From positions 62,001 to 126,000 of the IMG/VR virus record IMGVR_UViG_3300018914_000001: a stretch of DNA of 64,000 bases; one strand, written 5' to 3'. Below are positions 16,710 to 24,135 of the stretch, piece by piece; the first letter of the stretch is position 1; the number at the start of each line of letters is the position of its first letter. A program made the position numbers and the translations under genes. The notes under the pieces were generated by a model, which worked only from the letters and a program-made list of their open reading frames with translations, was not told where the DNA came from and did not search any database. Source of the DNA: a virus.

Positions 16710-16835
16710 TTAATGATTGTAATGCTGTTTAATATCTTTCAATACGGGCACAACATACTTCTTGAGGAGGTATAGGATGCCGTGTCCAATACCCATTCCA
16801 GCAACCCATGATGCAATTGCTACAACGTCATTCAT
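16710..16835 (-). CDS. Single-pass membrane peptide, 41 aa
   Basis: ATG at 16835 after GGAGGAATTTCAA, overlapping the stop of the 26-aa gene (ATGA). Hydrophobic segment VVAIASWVAGMGIGHGILYLL, then a basic tail (KKYVVPVLKD). Holin-sized, but an early-region location argues for another role. Confidence 0.6.
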   Translation of the reverse strand: MNDVVAIASWVAGMGIGHGILYLLKKYVVPVLKDIKQHYNH

Positions 16836-16912
16836 TTGAAATTCCTCCATATGCGTTTAATAGCGCGTTTAATTTTGTCGAAGAGGGTTTTACGTTTGCC
16901 TATCACTTTCAT
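16832..16912 (-). CDS. Very basic 26-aa peptide
   Basis: ATG at 16912 after AGGAGCTACAGC. MKVIGKRKTLFDKIKRAIKR, then IWRNFK: 11 Lys or Arg in 26 residues, amphipathic. It is coupled by ATGA to the 41-aa membrane peptide, so the two are co-made. Confidence 0.5.
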   Translation of the reverse strand: MKVIGKRKTLFDKIKRAIKRIWRNFK

Positions 16913-16924
16913 GCTGTAGCTCCT

Positions 16925-17026
16925 CTATTTAATGATAATTGCACCGTTAACATAAAGATTTTTAAAATCTTGTTGTCGTTTCCACTTGGAGGCAAGTAAA
17001 ATAAGTTGCTTCCTAGTTAACAACAT
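16925..17026 (-). CDS. Hypothetical 33-aa peptide
   Basis: ATG at 17026 after AAAGGAGGTGCAA. Helical, basic (LLTRKQLILLASKWKRQQD). It starts the three-peptide cassette running down to 16,710. Confidence 0.5.
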   Translation of the reverse strand: MLLTRKQLILLASKWKRQQDFKNLYVNGAIIIK

Positions 17027-17097
17027 TTGCACCTCCTTTTATTGTATTAACTAACACCATCAGAGGCTAGATAAAACTCTAGCCTCTTAGCTGTTAG

Positions 17098-17421
17098 TTA
17101 GTCTTCTAAATAGTAGTTTGTCGGCACGTTTCCAACTAATGTAACATGATTCCCATTGGTATCATGCCAAATATACCATTTCACATGTTGTTCTAACGTC
17201 TCACCCTTGATTAAAAGCTCTTGCGGATCAATATTAGAATCGTGCGGCAAATAGATAGTCGCGTGACCATCACATTGCACCTCATCCCAATCTATGTTCC
17301 CCTCCTCATCCATTGGCATTTCACCGTTATAAATGGCTTTTTCACAATGTTCGCAAAAATGCGGTAAACCCTCCATATTTTCCCAATTAAGGTGATTACC
17401 ATTTGTGAATTTAGCTTCCAT
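17098..17421 (-). CDS. Hypothetical acidic 107-aa protein with CxxC
   Basis: ATG at 17421 after AAGGAGTGTTTTAAA. HFCEHCEKAIYNGEM near residue 22 gives one Cys pair with His, possibly half of a metal site. Acidic overall. Confidence 0.7.
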   Translation of the reverse strand: MEAKFTNGNHLNWENMEGLPHFCEHCEKAIYNGEMPMDEEGNIDWDEVQCDGHATIYLPHDSNIDPQELLIKGETLEQHVKWYIWHDTNGNHVTLVGNVPTNYYLED

Positions 17422-17507
17422 TTTAAAACACTCCTTTAAGTGTAGTTAGTGTTCATATTAATTAACACCATTAAACAGCCTATCAACTAGGCTGTTTTAG
17501 CTGTTAA

Positions 17508-17813
17508 TTACCAAAATTGAGCCATTTTAATTCGTCTTTTATACTCTTCTGCTTTAATACAACTGTGTGCACCTCTCTCTTTCATCCATCTTTCAACCAC
17601 TTCCCTTATATATTTAGGTATGGTTTCCCACGTCTTGCCCGCTGTAATACCTTCATAAACACCCATAGGCTCAGATGTAAGGGCGATAGTGGGCACATCT
17701 TTGACGATTATAAAACCATAGTCAGACCTGCCATACTTATGGTATCTAGCAATGGTTACTTGACCATTAAGAACACAATATACACACCAGTACTTATTTT
17801 CGAATAAGATCAT
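17508..17813 (-). CDS. Hypothetical 101-aa protein
   Basis: ATG at 17813 after AAGGGAGTGTTTTAA. N-terminus beta-rich (NKYWCVYCVLNGQVTIARYH), C-terminus basic and helical. Unknown. Confidence 0.7.
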   Translation of the reverse strand: MILFENKYWCVYCVLNGQVTIARYHKYGRSDYGFIIVKDVPTIALTSEPMGVYEGITAGKTWETIPKYIREVVERWMKERGAHSCIKAEEYKRRIKMAQFW

Positions 17814-17892
17814 TTAAAACACTCCCTTGGAATTGTGAATTAACAACTCAATCAGCCTTAACATATTGCTGTTAAGGCTTATCAGTAGTTAA

Positions 17893-18306
17893 TTAACCAT
17901 AAATAAGCTCACCAAACAGGGCATATTGGAAAATGCAGTCATACGTGGTAGCGTCTGCATTTTCTAGGTCACAATCGAAAGGGCGTTCCATAGCATTCAG
18001 TTTAATGCCATCAAGGAGCTTTTTCTTTGTAAGCCGCAAGTCCTTTCCATCGTACTCTTCCACGTCACGGAAAACCACACTCTTGCGATTCAAAAGCAGA
18101 TGAGTTATCCATTGAGAGAGCGGAATACCCTTTGGCTTATCATCCCATTCCTTGCGGTCATTCTGAATTTGCGCCCAATAGTTAGTTCCACCCTCTACCG
18201 CGCCACAGATAACATTGTCAATGTCGTTTGCTGTCAAATTCAGAACGCTCTTTCCGTTGCGGACAGTTGCAATCACCTTTTCGGAATCGAAGTTGATAAG
18301 TGGCAT
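17893..18306 (-). CDS. Hypothetical 137-aa protein
   Basis: ATG at 18306 after AAGGAGTGTTTTAT. One of the largest proteins of the array. The N-terminal part is strand-rich; PKGIPLSQWITHLLLNRK is a helix. No recognised motif. Confidence 0.7.
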   Translation of the reverse strand: MPLINFDSEKVIATVRNGKSVLNLTANDIDNVICGAVEGGTNYWAQIQNDRKEWDDKPKGIPLSQWITHLLLNRKSVVFRDVEEYDGKDLRLTKKKLLDGIKLNAMERPFDCDLENADATTYDCIFQYALFGELIYG

Positions 18307-18382
18307 ATAAAACACTCCTTTAGTATTTTAGTTAACACCATTAGACATATGATAAACTCATATGCCTTAGCTGTTAACTTTA

Positions 18383-18586
18383 TCAAACAGTGATGGACTC
18401 TATTTCCTCAAACTTAAATGTAAACTCCTGTACACCTTCTACCGTTTCATAGGCTAGTGTGACTGAATTTTTACAAATATCTAATACGTCACCATGCACA
18501 CATGCGCCGTCTCCATGAATAGTAACCATGCGACCATTTGCATATGCTTCTACAATCATGTTTAAGATATTCTCATATTGACTCAT
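18383..18586 (-). CDS. Small LSm/SH3-like barrel protein, 67 aa
   Basis: ATG at 18586 after AGGGGTGTTTAATAT. An N-terminal helix then GRMVTIHGDGACVHGDVLDI and strands ending FKFEEIESITV recall the helix-plus-barrel layout of Hfq/LSm or ribosomal-type small barrels. An RNA-binding role is a guess from the fold pattern. Confidence 0.55.
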   Translation of the reverse strand: MSQYENILNMIVEAYANGRMVTIHGDGACVHGDVLDICKNSVTLAYETVEGVQEFTFKFEEIESITV

Positions 18587-18656
18587 ATATTAAACACCCC
18601 TTTAGTAATAATAATTAACACCATTGGAGCCACTATTGGTTAGTGACTCTTAGCTG

Positions 18657-18830
18657 TTAATTAAATCTTCCCTTATCCAATGCCCTTTGAAGATTGCGAG
18701 AGCGTCCCCTATCATGTCTAGCCGCCCCCAATTCACAACGAATTATAAAGGAGATGATGTAAGCGTAGTCATCAAATCGCTTATTAACACGAAAATCACG
18801 TTTAAATCTAGCTAGATCGCGCATTTGCAT
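18657..18830 (-). CDS. Hypothetical basic 57-aa protein
   Basis: ATG at 18830 after AAGGAGCATATCATA. Arg-rich (RFKRDFRVNKRFDDYAYI..., RHDRGRSRNLQRA). Likely nucleic-acid contacting. Confidence 0.6.
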   Translation of the reverse strand: MQMRDLARFKRDFRVNKRFDDYAYIISFIIRCELGAARHDRGRSRNLQRALDKGRFN

Positions 18831-18903
18831 TATGATATGCTCCTTTAATTATTAATTTAAATGCACAATTGCGCCCACTCATAGAGTGGACGCTGTTACG
18901 CAT

Positions 18904-19116
18904 TTAATTTTCATCATACCACACTTGACACTCTTCCCAAGTCACAAGGTCACACATTTCCTCATTCTGGTAAAACATCATGCGGATTCGATAGGCAATA
19001 CCTTCCACAAGATACCATTCATGTAATGATAAGGCGATTTGAAGAAGGTGAATTACCTCAGATTTACTCCATCTCTTTTTGGTTTTAAGAGATTCAATTA
19101 ACTGCTGTTTATTCAT
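18904..19116 (-). CDS. Hypothetical helical 70-aa protein
   Basis: ATG at 19116 after AAAGGAGTGTTACAC. Helical, aromatic C-terminus (DLVTWEECQVWYDEN). Unknown. Confidence 0.65.
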   Translation of the reverse strand: MNKQQLIESLKTKKRWSKSEVIHLLQIALSLHEWYLVEGIAYRIRMMFYQNEEMCDLVTWEECQVWYDEN

Positions 19117-19191
19117 GTGTAACACTCCTTTAGAGTAACATGTTTAACATGCTCTATTGAGCGAGTAATTTTTACTCACTCTAACAACATG

Positions 19192-19329
19192 CTAAATCAT
19201 GTCTCCATGACAGCCTATGTCATACTGTTCATAGCACTCTTTGCATTCAACACGTACTGCATCCTCATCAACAAGAATGATTCCATCGTGACAACCACAA
19301 TCGCATATGAACAAAATTCTAAAATCCAT
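19192..19329 (-). CDS. Zinc-binding mini-protein, 45 aa
   Basis: ATG at 19329 after AAGGAGTGTTGTAAA. CDCGCHDG near residue 9 and CKECYE near 30 plus a late Cys/His (GCHGD) form at least one zinc site. Confidence 0.65.
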   Translation of the reverse strand: MDFRILFICDCGCHDGIILVDEDAVRVECKECYEQYDIGCHGDMI

Positions 19330-19412
19330 TTACAACACTCCTTAATCAATTGTAGTAAGAGGTTAATTCCTCCAGTGGTTACATTAACAACGTTAATGTA
19401 ACCTAGCAGGAA

Positions 19413-19577
19413 TTAGAATTTGTCTTGTGAATCAATCCATTCTTCAGCCTCTTGCACACTGTCGCATTCCCATTCTAATTGCCCATCTTTGAAAATCCAG
19501 ATGGGATAACTAGCCTCATCACGTGCGGTAGTTTCTTTGATAATGTGACCTTTGTATTGTTTAATTTTCTTTGCCAT
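19413..19577 (-). CDS. Hypothetical 54-aa protein
   Basis: ATG at 19577 after AAAAGGAGTGGTTAAAC. MAKKIKQYKGHIIKETTARD then PIWIFKDGQLEWECDSVQEA and an acidic helix: a beta-beta-alpha pattern seen in many small phage proteins. Confidence 0.65.
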   Translation of the reverse strand: MAKKIKQYKGHIIKETTARDEASYPIWIFKDGQLEWECDSVQEAEEWIDSQDKF

Positions 19578-19646
19578 GTTTAACCACTCCTTTTAATTAA
19601 CTGCTCAATTGCCCATTACAGTATAGCTGTAATGGGCTATCAACGG

Positions 19647-19973
19647 TTAATTGGAGAAAATTTTCATGTAATAATATTCGTAAGTGAATTTAATTTTCTC
19701 TGTCACAACTCTACGCATATCGAGCATAGAATTAGACATCCTGTTATCTTCCAAGAGCTTAACAGCCTTCATCCCTTCCGCGATTTCCCAAAGAGAATTT
19801 GCAAGACGTTTTTCCTCTTGCAACATGTTATCCCATTTCTCTTCAGAAAGAGGAGAGTTGTTGAATGTACTTAACATTTCACTGAACATGTTTACATAGA
19901 CATCTTCAAAAATATTTTTTCCACCAAATTTAAAATTAAATTCAGCAATGTTAATATTAACTTTGTTAGACAT
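19647..19973 (-). CDS. Hypothetical 108-aa protein
   Basis: ATG at 19973 after AAAGGAGTGTTTTGT. Helical middle (EEKWDNMLQEEKRLANSLWE). The longer in-frame start 42 nt upstream has no ribosome site. Confidence 0.65.
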   Translation of the reverse strand: MSNKVNINIAEFNFKFGGKNIFEDVYVNMFSEMLSTFNNSPLSEEKWDNMLQEEKRLANSLWEIAEGMKAVKLLEDNRMSNSMLDMRRVVTEKIKFTYEYYYMKIFSN

Positions 19974-20059
19974 ACAAAACACTCCTTTAGTGTTAGTGTT
20001 AGTAGCATTTAACATGCTCTAGTGGATGGTTTACGTGTGTAAACCATCCTAACAGCAGG

Positions 20060-20386
20060 TTAAACAGAGAGTTCGAAATAGTTCTTGTTTTCGTTTTCGT
20101 CATTGCAAACAATGATTAACATGTTGTTTTCAGTGATACTGAAGTGGCTGACAGGCAGATACAAACCTTCATAAATAAGAATGTATTCATTGGTAGCGTT
20201 GTACATAGCGTAGCCATCAGAAGATGTATAAGCCAAGCCAAAAAAGTCAGACATGGAAGTAGTAAAACGATACCCATGTTCCTCTTCCATCCATTCAGCT
20301 AACATTGCCTCAATGCCGTGAAGTTCAATGTTGCTCATATCTTTTTTGAAGTTAACATTAAGTTGTTCAATTTTTCTGATTTCCAT
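20060..20386 (-). CDS. Hypothetical 108-aa protein
   Basis: ATG at 20386 after AAGGGGTGTTATTAA. Central region with aromatic strands (YTSSDGYAMYNATNEYILIY). Unknown. Confidence 0.65.
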   Translation of the reverse strand: MEIRKIEQLNVNFKKDMSNIELHGIEAMLAEWMEEEHGYRFTTSMSDFFGLAYTSSDGYAMYNATNEYILIYEGLYLPVSHFSITENNMLIIVCNDENENKNYFELSV

Positions 20387-20459
20387 TTAATAACACCCCT
20401 TAATTTTATTTAAAAGCTCAATCACTTACTACAGCGCGACTGTAGTAAGCTATCAGCAA

Positions 20460-20630
20460 TTAAATAATAGTCATCATATGCGGTGCAACAGCAACGCGCC
20501 GCATGTAGGTGTTGTTAGATTCTAACCTAATTTCTTCTGCTACGCTCTCATGCTCCCAAGATTCAGTGTGTTCAGCGTAGTTTTCAGCGTCAATTGCTTC
20601 AATCAATTCATCTTCAAATGTGTATACCAT
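20460..20630 (-). CDS. Hypothetical acidic 56-aa protein
   Basis: ATG at 20630 after AGGAGTGATTTTAA. Acidic N-terminal 40 residues (DELIEAIDAENYAEHTESWE) then a basic, hydrophobic tail. Confidence 0.6.
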   Translation of the reverse strand: MVYTFEDELIEAIDAENYAEHTESWEHESVAEEIRLESNNTYMRRVAVAPHMMTII

Positions 20631-20700
20631 TTAAAATCACTCCTAATTAGTTTTAAAAGCAAAATGACCGCTACCAGTGTTGATAGCGGCTGTTTCACTT

Positions 20701-20937
20701 TTAATACTGTTTAATACCTGCTTCATTGAGCCATTGAAACAGTTCCCAAGGGTAGTTAAATTCCATTTGAAAAGAACCTACTGTAGAATCATCGTCACTT
20801 AATTCTGTAAATACTGCTTTAATTCTTAACCCCTCATCTGTGAAGGCATCAATTTTAAATCTTTTATCAACTTCAGCTTGATAAAGTTGACCTGTAAATG
20901 AGAAGTTAAAAGCACCAGTCACGAATAAATGTTTCAT
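20701..20937 (-). CDS. Hypothetical 78-aa protein
   Basis: ATG at 20937 after AAGGAGTGTGTTAAAT. Beta-rich body ending in an amphipathic helix (PWELFQWLNEAGIKQY). Unknown. Confidence 0.65.
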   Translation of the reverse strand: MKHLFVTGAFNFSFTGQLYQAEVDKRFKIDAFTDEGLRIKAVFTELSDDDSTVGSFQMEFNYPWELFQWLNEAGIKQY

Positions 20938-21008
20938 ATTTAACACACTCCTTAATGTGATTAACAGCAAAATTACTGCTACCAATGTTGATAGCAGTTG
21001 TTTCGATG

Positions 21009-21197
21009 TTAAGCGTTGTCTAATATCTCTAACAATTCTTGTAATACAAGTTTAAAATAAATACGTTCACTTACGACTGCCCGCCACTTCTTTGCCTCTC
21101 CTTCCATCTCCTTCTTCTCGCAAGAAAGGAGAAGAGATCGAGCAATTTCGATAGACTTACTTACATCGTCAATTTGTTTCATAAGATATTCTCTCAT
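21009..21197 (-). CDS. Helical 62-aa protein, first gene of the leftward array
   Basis: ATG at 21197 after AAGGAGTGTGTTAAAT. Fully helical (REYLMKQIDDVSKSIEIARS...). Upstream are the last stem-loop (21220-21276) and the large structured block; no coding sequence lies between it and 24,242. Confidence 0.65.
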   Translation of the reverse strand: MREYLMKQIDDVSKSIEIARSLLLSCEKKEMEGEAKKWRAVVSERIYFKLVLQELLEILDNA

Positions 21198-21279
21198 ATT
21201 TAACACACTCCTTAGTTGAGTTAAAGTGCTGTTGATGAGTTCCGTTTTAGAAACGCATTAACAGCCCATTAAATCAGGC

Positions 21280-22245
21280 TGTAGAGACTTAATGGAAGAG
21301 GGGGAGAGGAACAGCAATACCCTGCTCTGCAATTGGTTCTAACTTCCAGTTTGCACCTACAAGTATTCTAAATCACGTTCCGCGCCGCCACGCTGTAGGC
21401 TCTAACCTTCCGTTTGCACCCATTGTTGGGACTTACATTGCTGTCTCCTCTCCCTCTCTCCCCTGTCTCGTTTGGAGTGTTAGGAGTGTTAGGAGTTGGC
21501 CTATTCCGCGCTCGTTTGGTGTATCACGCTGTTACACGCTTTCCCATTCTCGACCGCTTGACGCGCTTCACTGCCTCCCTCAACCATTCGCAAGCCACCT
21601 GAAGCATGACTCTGTTGACTAGTCGAGACAAGCCCTATAGCAAGCTATAGGCGTATCGTCGCACGTTCCCTTGGATTCCTCTACCTCTTTGCCTAACTCA
21701 CTGTCGCGCTTAACAGCGTGGACAGGAGACAAGTCCCTTATGGTTTGCTTCACGTATGGTATCGGACGTTAACAGACCTAGCAGGGATAGCAAGAGGATA
21801 GAGGCAGTTCAATGCCTATCCAATCAGGCTACAGTTTGAAGTTGTCAAGGTGCAGTAAAACGGTTAATCCCTCACGTTAGCTTGGGCCTCGATACAGTGA
21901 AGTGGACGGCAACTGCACAAACTTGCCTATAGATCAGCAAGCCCGCCATCAACCACCCTGCTAACGTGCCTCCTCTCGTTTCGTTAGGATTTCACCCCTC
22001 ACCTATGGTGTATCATGCCCTTTGACTGCCCTTTGAAGTCCCCGCCTATAGGGATGGTTCTGGCAATCTCTAGCCATGAGCCTCTAGGACTCTTGGAGTG
22101 ATTTAGACTAGTCGCACAGTGGGTTTTCAGGCTTGCATACGCCATGTTGCACCTGAACCTGTTGGCTGACTAGCATTGCGGTCTATTCAATTCTCTATTC
22201 GGTTGGTGTTGCGTCTTGCGTGTGTTGCGTGTGTTGCGAGATCAG
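21280..22245 (-). ncRNA. Candidate large structured non-coding RNA (~950 nt)
   Basis: This block is clearly GC-richer than its surroundings and has no convincing gene in any frame. A long-range helix of about 17 bp with one bulge joins 21302-21318 to 21437-21454. Inside it are two copies of a 23-nt motif (21335-21357 and 21398-21420, consensus GGYTCTAACYTTCC plus RTTTGCACC, one inner gap). Elsewhere: a hairpin CCTATAG-CAAG-CTATAGG (21634-21651), the palindrome GACTAGTC twice (21617, 22106), GGTGTATCAYGC twice (21518, 22009) and CTCGTTTGG twice. A minus-strand promoter (22244-22272) lies at its right edge, reading toward the small-gene array. Size and phage context recall the GOLLD/ROOL class of giant RNAs; membership is not shown. 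The strand is inferred from the promoter. Confidence 0.6.
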
Positions 22246-22272
22246 AATAGCACACACGAACGATAATTGCAA
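22244..22272 (-). promoter_or_regulatory. Promoter reading into the large RNA and small-gene array
   Basis: Minus strand: TTGCAA, 17 nt, TATTCT, predicted start near 22,237. It is surrounded by CGAAC/GTTCG half-sites (22257, 22276, 22287, 22316, 22351), suggesting a regulated promoter. Confidence 0.5.
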
Positions 22273-22432
22273 ATTCGTACATAATGTTCGTGTTTTTGGC
22301 TATTGATACGCTAAATTCGTGCTATAGTGTGGGGAAAGATGGCCAAAACACGAACATTTGTTTATTGGATAGTCAAGAACTAAACTTCTTCGGAGGGTTA
22401 AATGGATATTTTTCGACAAAAACTGACATAAG

Positions 22433-22580
22433 AAATAGGTCTTCAGACCCTTGACGAAATAGGTTGTAGCACTCAGATTAGAAACATTTTAGTCAAAATG
22501 GGACTTTAGCCCTAAACAAAATAGGACTCTAGACCTATTTTTAGATATTCGTCTAAATGTTTTTTTGGGACTTTAGACTA
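22433..22580. repeat. Four iteron-like repeats, AAATRGGACTTTAGACC type
   Basis: Copies at 22433-22449, 22495-22512, 22518-22535 and about 22563-22579 share the core GG(A/T)CT(Y)TAG(A/C)C(C/T). Several are themselves near-palindromic (GGTCTTCAGACC). TTTCGACA direct repeats follow (22411, 22607, 22617). No gene is visible across 22,250-24,240, so a replication-origin or operator role is likely. Confidence 0.5.
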
Positions 22581-22650
22581 GACATAATTCTTCAAATTAC
22601 GACAAGTTTCGACAATTTTCGACAGCATTCTACAGCTTAACATTATTAAT

Positions 22651-22662
22651 GAACGGGTGTTC
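22651..22662. promoter_or_regulatory. LexA/DinR (SOS) box
   Basis: GAACGGGTGTTC fits the Gram-positive LexA core GAAC-RNRY-GTTC exactly; the outermost consensus C/G bases are T/A here. It is followed by a T-run and TTTACA. Confidence 0.55.
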
Positions 22663-23187
22663 ATAAATTTTTTTGTTTACAAATTGTGTCTATTTCACAC
22701 ACAATTTTCGCTGTCTGCATGGTCAGACTGCATGGGTAGACTCCCCTAGAAATGCCCTCTACAGCCTCTATAAGCCTCTCTGAGCGGTTTTACCCCCTAC
22801 ATAGGTATAATCCCTACCCCCTAGAGCAAAAGGGCAAAAGAAAGCGGTTTCAGAGTTAACGTATTAACTAAGTATTCCGATATGGTTAGTAGGAATTATA
22901 ATATTACCAATAGCAATAGTCGGAATTAAATATTAGTTATACATATCATATTTCTATCTATTTATATGGAATTAATGAAATTTATACTTGACATCCTATA
23001 ATTAACACAAATATACGAACATTTTATTGATGCTAGTGCGTATTGTTCGTATTTTGGGATACCCCCATGTAAGCGCTTTCATTGCCTCTCTAATGCGTTT
23101 ATTATTGCGCTCTACCTTAGGTATCACCTACCTTTGGGAAATTGAATACAGAGGAAATATGGAAAATACCTATACCCCCTATATGCC

Positions 23188-23309
23188 ATACCCCCATAGG
23201 GTATACAGCATACCCCATATAGGTATCTAGAAACCTAGGTATATCAAGGATTATTCCTATCTTGACAAATGGAGAATGTCTAACTCTGCCATATACCCCC
23301 ATAGGGTAT
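23188..23309. repeat. Identical 17-bp dyads plus related CCCC/GGGG repeats
   Basis: ATACCCCCATAGGGTAT occurs at 23188-23204 and 23293-23309; partial versions lie between (CATACCCCATATAGGTAT) and just upstream (TACCTATACCCCCTAT). The dense dyads suggest binding sites for a replication or partition protein. Confidence 0.55.
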
Positions 23310-23389
23310 ATATAGAGAGAATATTTGGAATTGTTTATTTCCCATACGCAACTCTATAGTAAATCAGTGATTAAGTTAATATTTATTAT

Positions 23390-23900
23390 AATGTCATAAT
23401 AATAAAGGGAAAAGTAACATTAAGTAAATGTTAGAAAAAAATTCCATCCAGTATAGATGAAATAAGTAAATAACTGATTTGATTAGAAGAGGTTAATATT
23501 TATGATGAGTAGGATAAAGTAAATATCAACAAGAGAAATATAAATTTATAATAATACTAACTAAGCGTTGAATCATAGAAGTAATATTGAAGTAAGTAAA
23601 TAACTAGTATAATAAGGAAAGAGTAAAGAGAGTAACAAAAGAACACTACAAGATGTGTTAATAAAAGTAAGAGGCATTGTGTGAGAGGTGCTTGAAATAT
23701 ATATGAATAAAAAGAATTAATAGGATTAACATAGGTAAGTAAGCAGGTAGTGAAGTAAACGCTTAGATGTGTGTGAGTGAATGTGAGTAACAATGGAATA
23801 TATTAGGTTATGTTAGGTTATATTAATGTTATGTTAATATAAATATGGGGTAATGTGAATAGTGGTAATGTTGGGATAAGTGGGAATTTGTGTGGGGGAG
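23390..23900. other. C-poor, purine-biased AT-rich tract
   Basis: The plus strand of this 500-nt stretch is almost free of C and rich in A and G, with recurring AAGTAAATAA/GTAAGTAA and, near 23,810, GTTAGGTTAT/GTTATGTTAA units. No gene with a ribosome site is visible. A DNA-unwinding element or origin transition zone is the likeliest explanation. Confidence 0.45.
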
Positions 23901-24135
23901 TAGTCAGCCCCCGCGCTCCTGTTAATATATACGACACTAAAATTAATTTACTTTCCCTTGCTTCTTCGTAAACACGCATAGCAACAGTCAATTAATCGCG
24001 TTTGAATGTGTTAATGAATCGACGCTGAGCTAAGATCCCTGTACTCAGTCTATTATTACACAAAGATCATTAAAACTATTTACATCTATAAGCATTTAAT
24101 ACATAATGTCATCAAATGGTTTTTAGGTGACATCG

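Larger units (their letters stand above)
4502..21276 (-). repeat. Array of 43 intercistronic stem-loops separating small genes
   Basis: Copies at 4502-4552, 7436-7489, 7921-7972, 8284-8338, 8550-8608, 8880-8937, 9246-9296, 9564-9617, 9850-9900, 10113-10165, 10607-10658, 10873-10924, 11194-11249, 11535-11586, 11880-11930, 12146-12198, 12457-12511, 13125-13164, 13415-13469, 13708-13753, 14070-14112, 14321-14372, 14638-14690, 14935-14987, 15242-15293, 15614-15665, 15963-16014, 16343-16397, 16661-16713, 17047-17100, 17459-17511, 17838-17894, 18330-18379, 18612-18664, 18854-18909, 19142-19195, 19362-19416, 19595-19652, 20006-20063, 20410-20464, 20652-20704, 20960-21012, 21220-21276. Each has basal arms (plus strand TTAACTGCTCAAT and GTTCAACAGTTAA in the common class) and an apical stem whose sequence differs in every copy while staying paired. 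The stop codon of the preceding gene usually lies in the basal arm, and an AAGGAGTGTT ribosome site follows. No U-tract follows, so these are not simple terminators. Confidence 0.9.

Noticed and set aside
4502-21276. Integron cassette array with attC sites
   Set aside because: The arms loosely resemble RYYYAAC/GTTRRRY in some copies, but the core bases are not conserved across copies, no integron-type integrase was seen, and genes all share one operon-like layout.
4502-21276. CRISPR array
   Set aside because: Repeats are imperfect, about 50 nt, and spaced by whole genes with ribosome sites; no cas genes.
4502-21276. Rho-independent terminators at each stem-loop
   Set aside because: No U-tract on the transcript side; the stems end in A/T-mixed leader and a ribosome site.
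21400-21620. Short plus-strand frame near 21414-21602 as a gene
   Set aside because: No ribosome site; lies inside the structured block and encodes low-complexity Leu/Pro/Ser sequence.
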